This document shows, piece by piece, positions 62,998-64,000 of a stretch of DNA of 64,000 bases (position 1 is its first letter; every line of letters starts with the position of its first letter). The notes under the pieces are model-generated. The model saw nothing but the letters and a program-made list of their open reading frames with translations, ran no database searches and was not told the DNA's origin. A program made the position numbers and the translations under genes. The DNA comes from Heligmosomoides polygyrus polygyrus (Eukaryota; Nematoda; Chromadorea; Rhabditida; Heligmosomidae), in assembly GCA_947396885.1 (NCBI GenBank), contig OX377206.1, positions 51,691,631 to 51,755,630 of the forward strand, given 5' to 3'.

Positions 62998-63530
62998 TCT
63001 TGCACTTCTCGATCTCAAAATTCCGGTGGTGATGATGGCAGTACCGGGAACGAAGAACCAACCCACAATCGAATTTTCCTATCGGAGCGCATTTTCTGCC
63101 ACCCTTGGATGACGTCGGCGACGTCGTCGACCCGTCTGTGGCAACATCGGTGACTCGTCAATGCGTCTGTGGCGACGTCGGCGACGGAAGTATAAGGCCT
63201 ATGTTATACTTCGGCGACGCGTCGCCGACGTCGGCGACGCTGTGCTGTAGGGGTTGCTACGCACTGCGTAGCAGTCCGCACATCACAGCGTCGCCGGCGA
63301 CATCGCCGAGAGCTCCGCAGGGGGTGTTATACTTCCGCCGCCGACGTCGCCACAGACGCGTCACCGACGTCGCCGACGTCGCTACAGACGGGCCGATGAC
63401 GTCAGCGTCGCCGACGTCATCCAAGGGTGGCAGAAAATGCGCTCCGATGGAGTGTTATGATTGCGGGTTGGTTCTTCGTTCCCGGAACTGCTACCATCAC
63501 CACCGTACTTCGAATTACGAAATCGAGAAG
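62998..63530. mobile_element. Large inverted repeat with GACGTCGGCGAC core
   Basis: Arms 62998-63195 and about 63340-63530 are inverted copies: GCACTTCTCGAT, CGGGAACGAAGAACCAACCC, GGAGCGCATTTTCTGCCACC and CTTGGATGACGTCGGCGAC occur in both. The centre holds GGCCTATGTTATACTTCGGC, resembling the end of the Harbinger-like MITEs elsewhere in the window, and a second inner palindrome (GTCGGCGACGCTGTG ... CACAGCGTCGCCGGCGAC). The 148-residue plus-strand frame across it is an artefact. Confidence 0.75.
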
Positions 63531-64000
63531 TGCAAAAACGCCCGTCTTTAGGGCACAAATGGTGCCTTTTTTACACTTAACGCTCATTTAAGGTTAGTAA
63601 GATGTGAGCTTCACAGGATTCTTGTGGTGTATCTCTACCTAATAGATGGCGTGAGACTTTTTTTATACTGCCTAATTCTAATAATACATGGTGTCTCAAG
63701 AAATGTAAACTCTGTTACAAAAGTTGATAACTTTGGTCACAAAAATGGTACTGAAAAGATAAAGGCTCATATAAACGCTTAAGAAGATAGGAATTTTTTG
63801 ACGTATGATCGGGATAGGCCATGCACTCGTCTTTTATTTTGCATTTTACAATCTATTGATAGTGTTTCGCTATGAATGCTTGTTATAATCTCTTTACAAA
63901 GTGACCGTATCGATTGATTTGTGCTTCTTTTAAAGTTTAAAACCTAAAAACACACTATGCCTTGCGAAAAATACAGAGTATCCTAGTTTGAATGGTTCTA
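63531..64000. other. AT-rich end of the window
   Basis: No gene recognised. The words CATGGTGTCTCAAGAAATGT near 63690, directly after TA, look like a possible mariner-type terminal repeat, but the partner end would be outside the window. Confidence 0.25.

Noticed and set aside
63105..63551. Plus-strand 148-codon open frame
   Set aside because: It covers an inverted repeat made of GACGTCGGCGAC words; low-complexity translation.

Overview
This looks like nuclear DNA of a parasitic roundworm, probably a strongylid (clade V) nematode such as a hookworm. That is an inference from the gene and transposon content: spliced exons of a nematode-type SGK kinase with short introns, TTTCAG-like acceptors and one likely trans-splice acceptor, plus RTE, Penelope-like, mariner, hAT, PIF/Harbinger-like, CACTA-like and BEL/Pao remnants. 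No bacterial-style operon, rRNA or CRISPR array is present.

Layout. (1) Positions 1-31215 are one continuous tandem array of a 69-bp unit, GC-rich compared with the rest and running off the left edge. From about 6.5 kb rightwards it is interrupted by some 45 copies of a second, 127-bp module, and both are arranged in higher-order repeats (for example 529, 1690 and 3921 bp). (2) At 32003-32465 lie three correctly spliced exons of an AGC kinase (sgk-1-like: catalytic RDLKPEN, DFG, T-loop, APE). Its last two exons are at 47558-47908, after a 15.1-kb intron. The exons for the N-lobe are not seen between the array and 32003, so the satellite probably sits inside an upstream intron of the same gene or separates the gene from its 5' part. 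(3) The 15-kb intron is packed with transposons. These include a four-level nest (a hAT relic holding a mariner, holding an RTE retrotransposon, holding a second hAT copy), a 203-bp MITE, a Penelope-like element with a GIY-YIG domain and a foldback element with a MITE inside one arm. (4) 48-53.6 kb is intergenic and repeat-rich: a Harbinger-like element with a duplicated intron/exon-like cassette, a mariner relic with about 245-bp inverted repeats and a 526-bp palindrome. (5) 54.0-58.7 kb holds two minus-strand genes. One is a seven-exon hypothetical protein of 277 aa with a good trans-splice acceptor. The other is a TNP2/CACTA-like transposase gene, partly spliced and partly decayed. (6) 59-64 kb has a truncated second RTE copy, a BEL/Pao gag remnant and GACGTCGGCGAC-rich inverted repeats.

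The only gene recognised with high confidence as a conserved cellular gene is the SGK kinase. Most other open frames are shadows of the 69-bp array or pieces of mobile elements. The most unusual features are the giant 69-bp satellite, open in several frames, next to or inside a kinase gene, and the depth of transposon nesting in the kinase intron.
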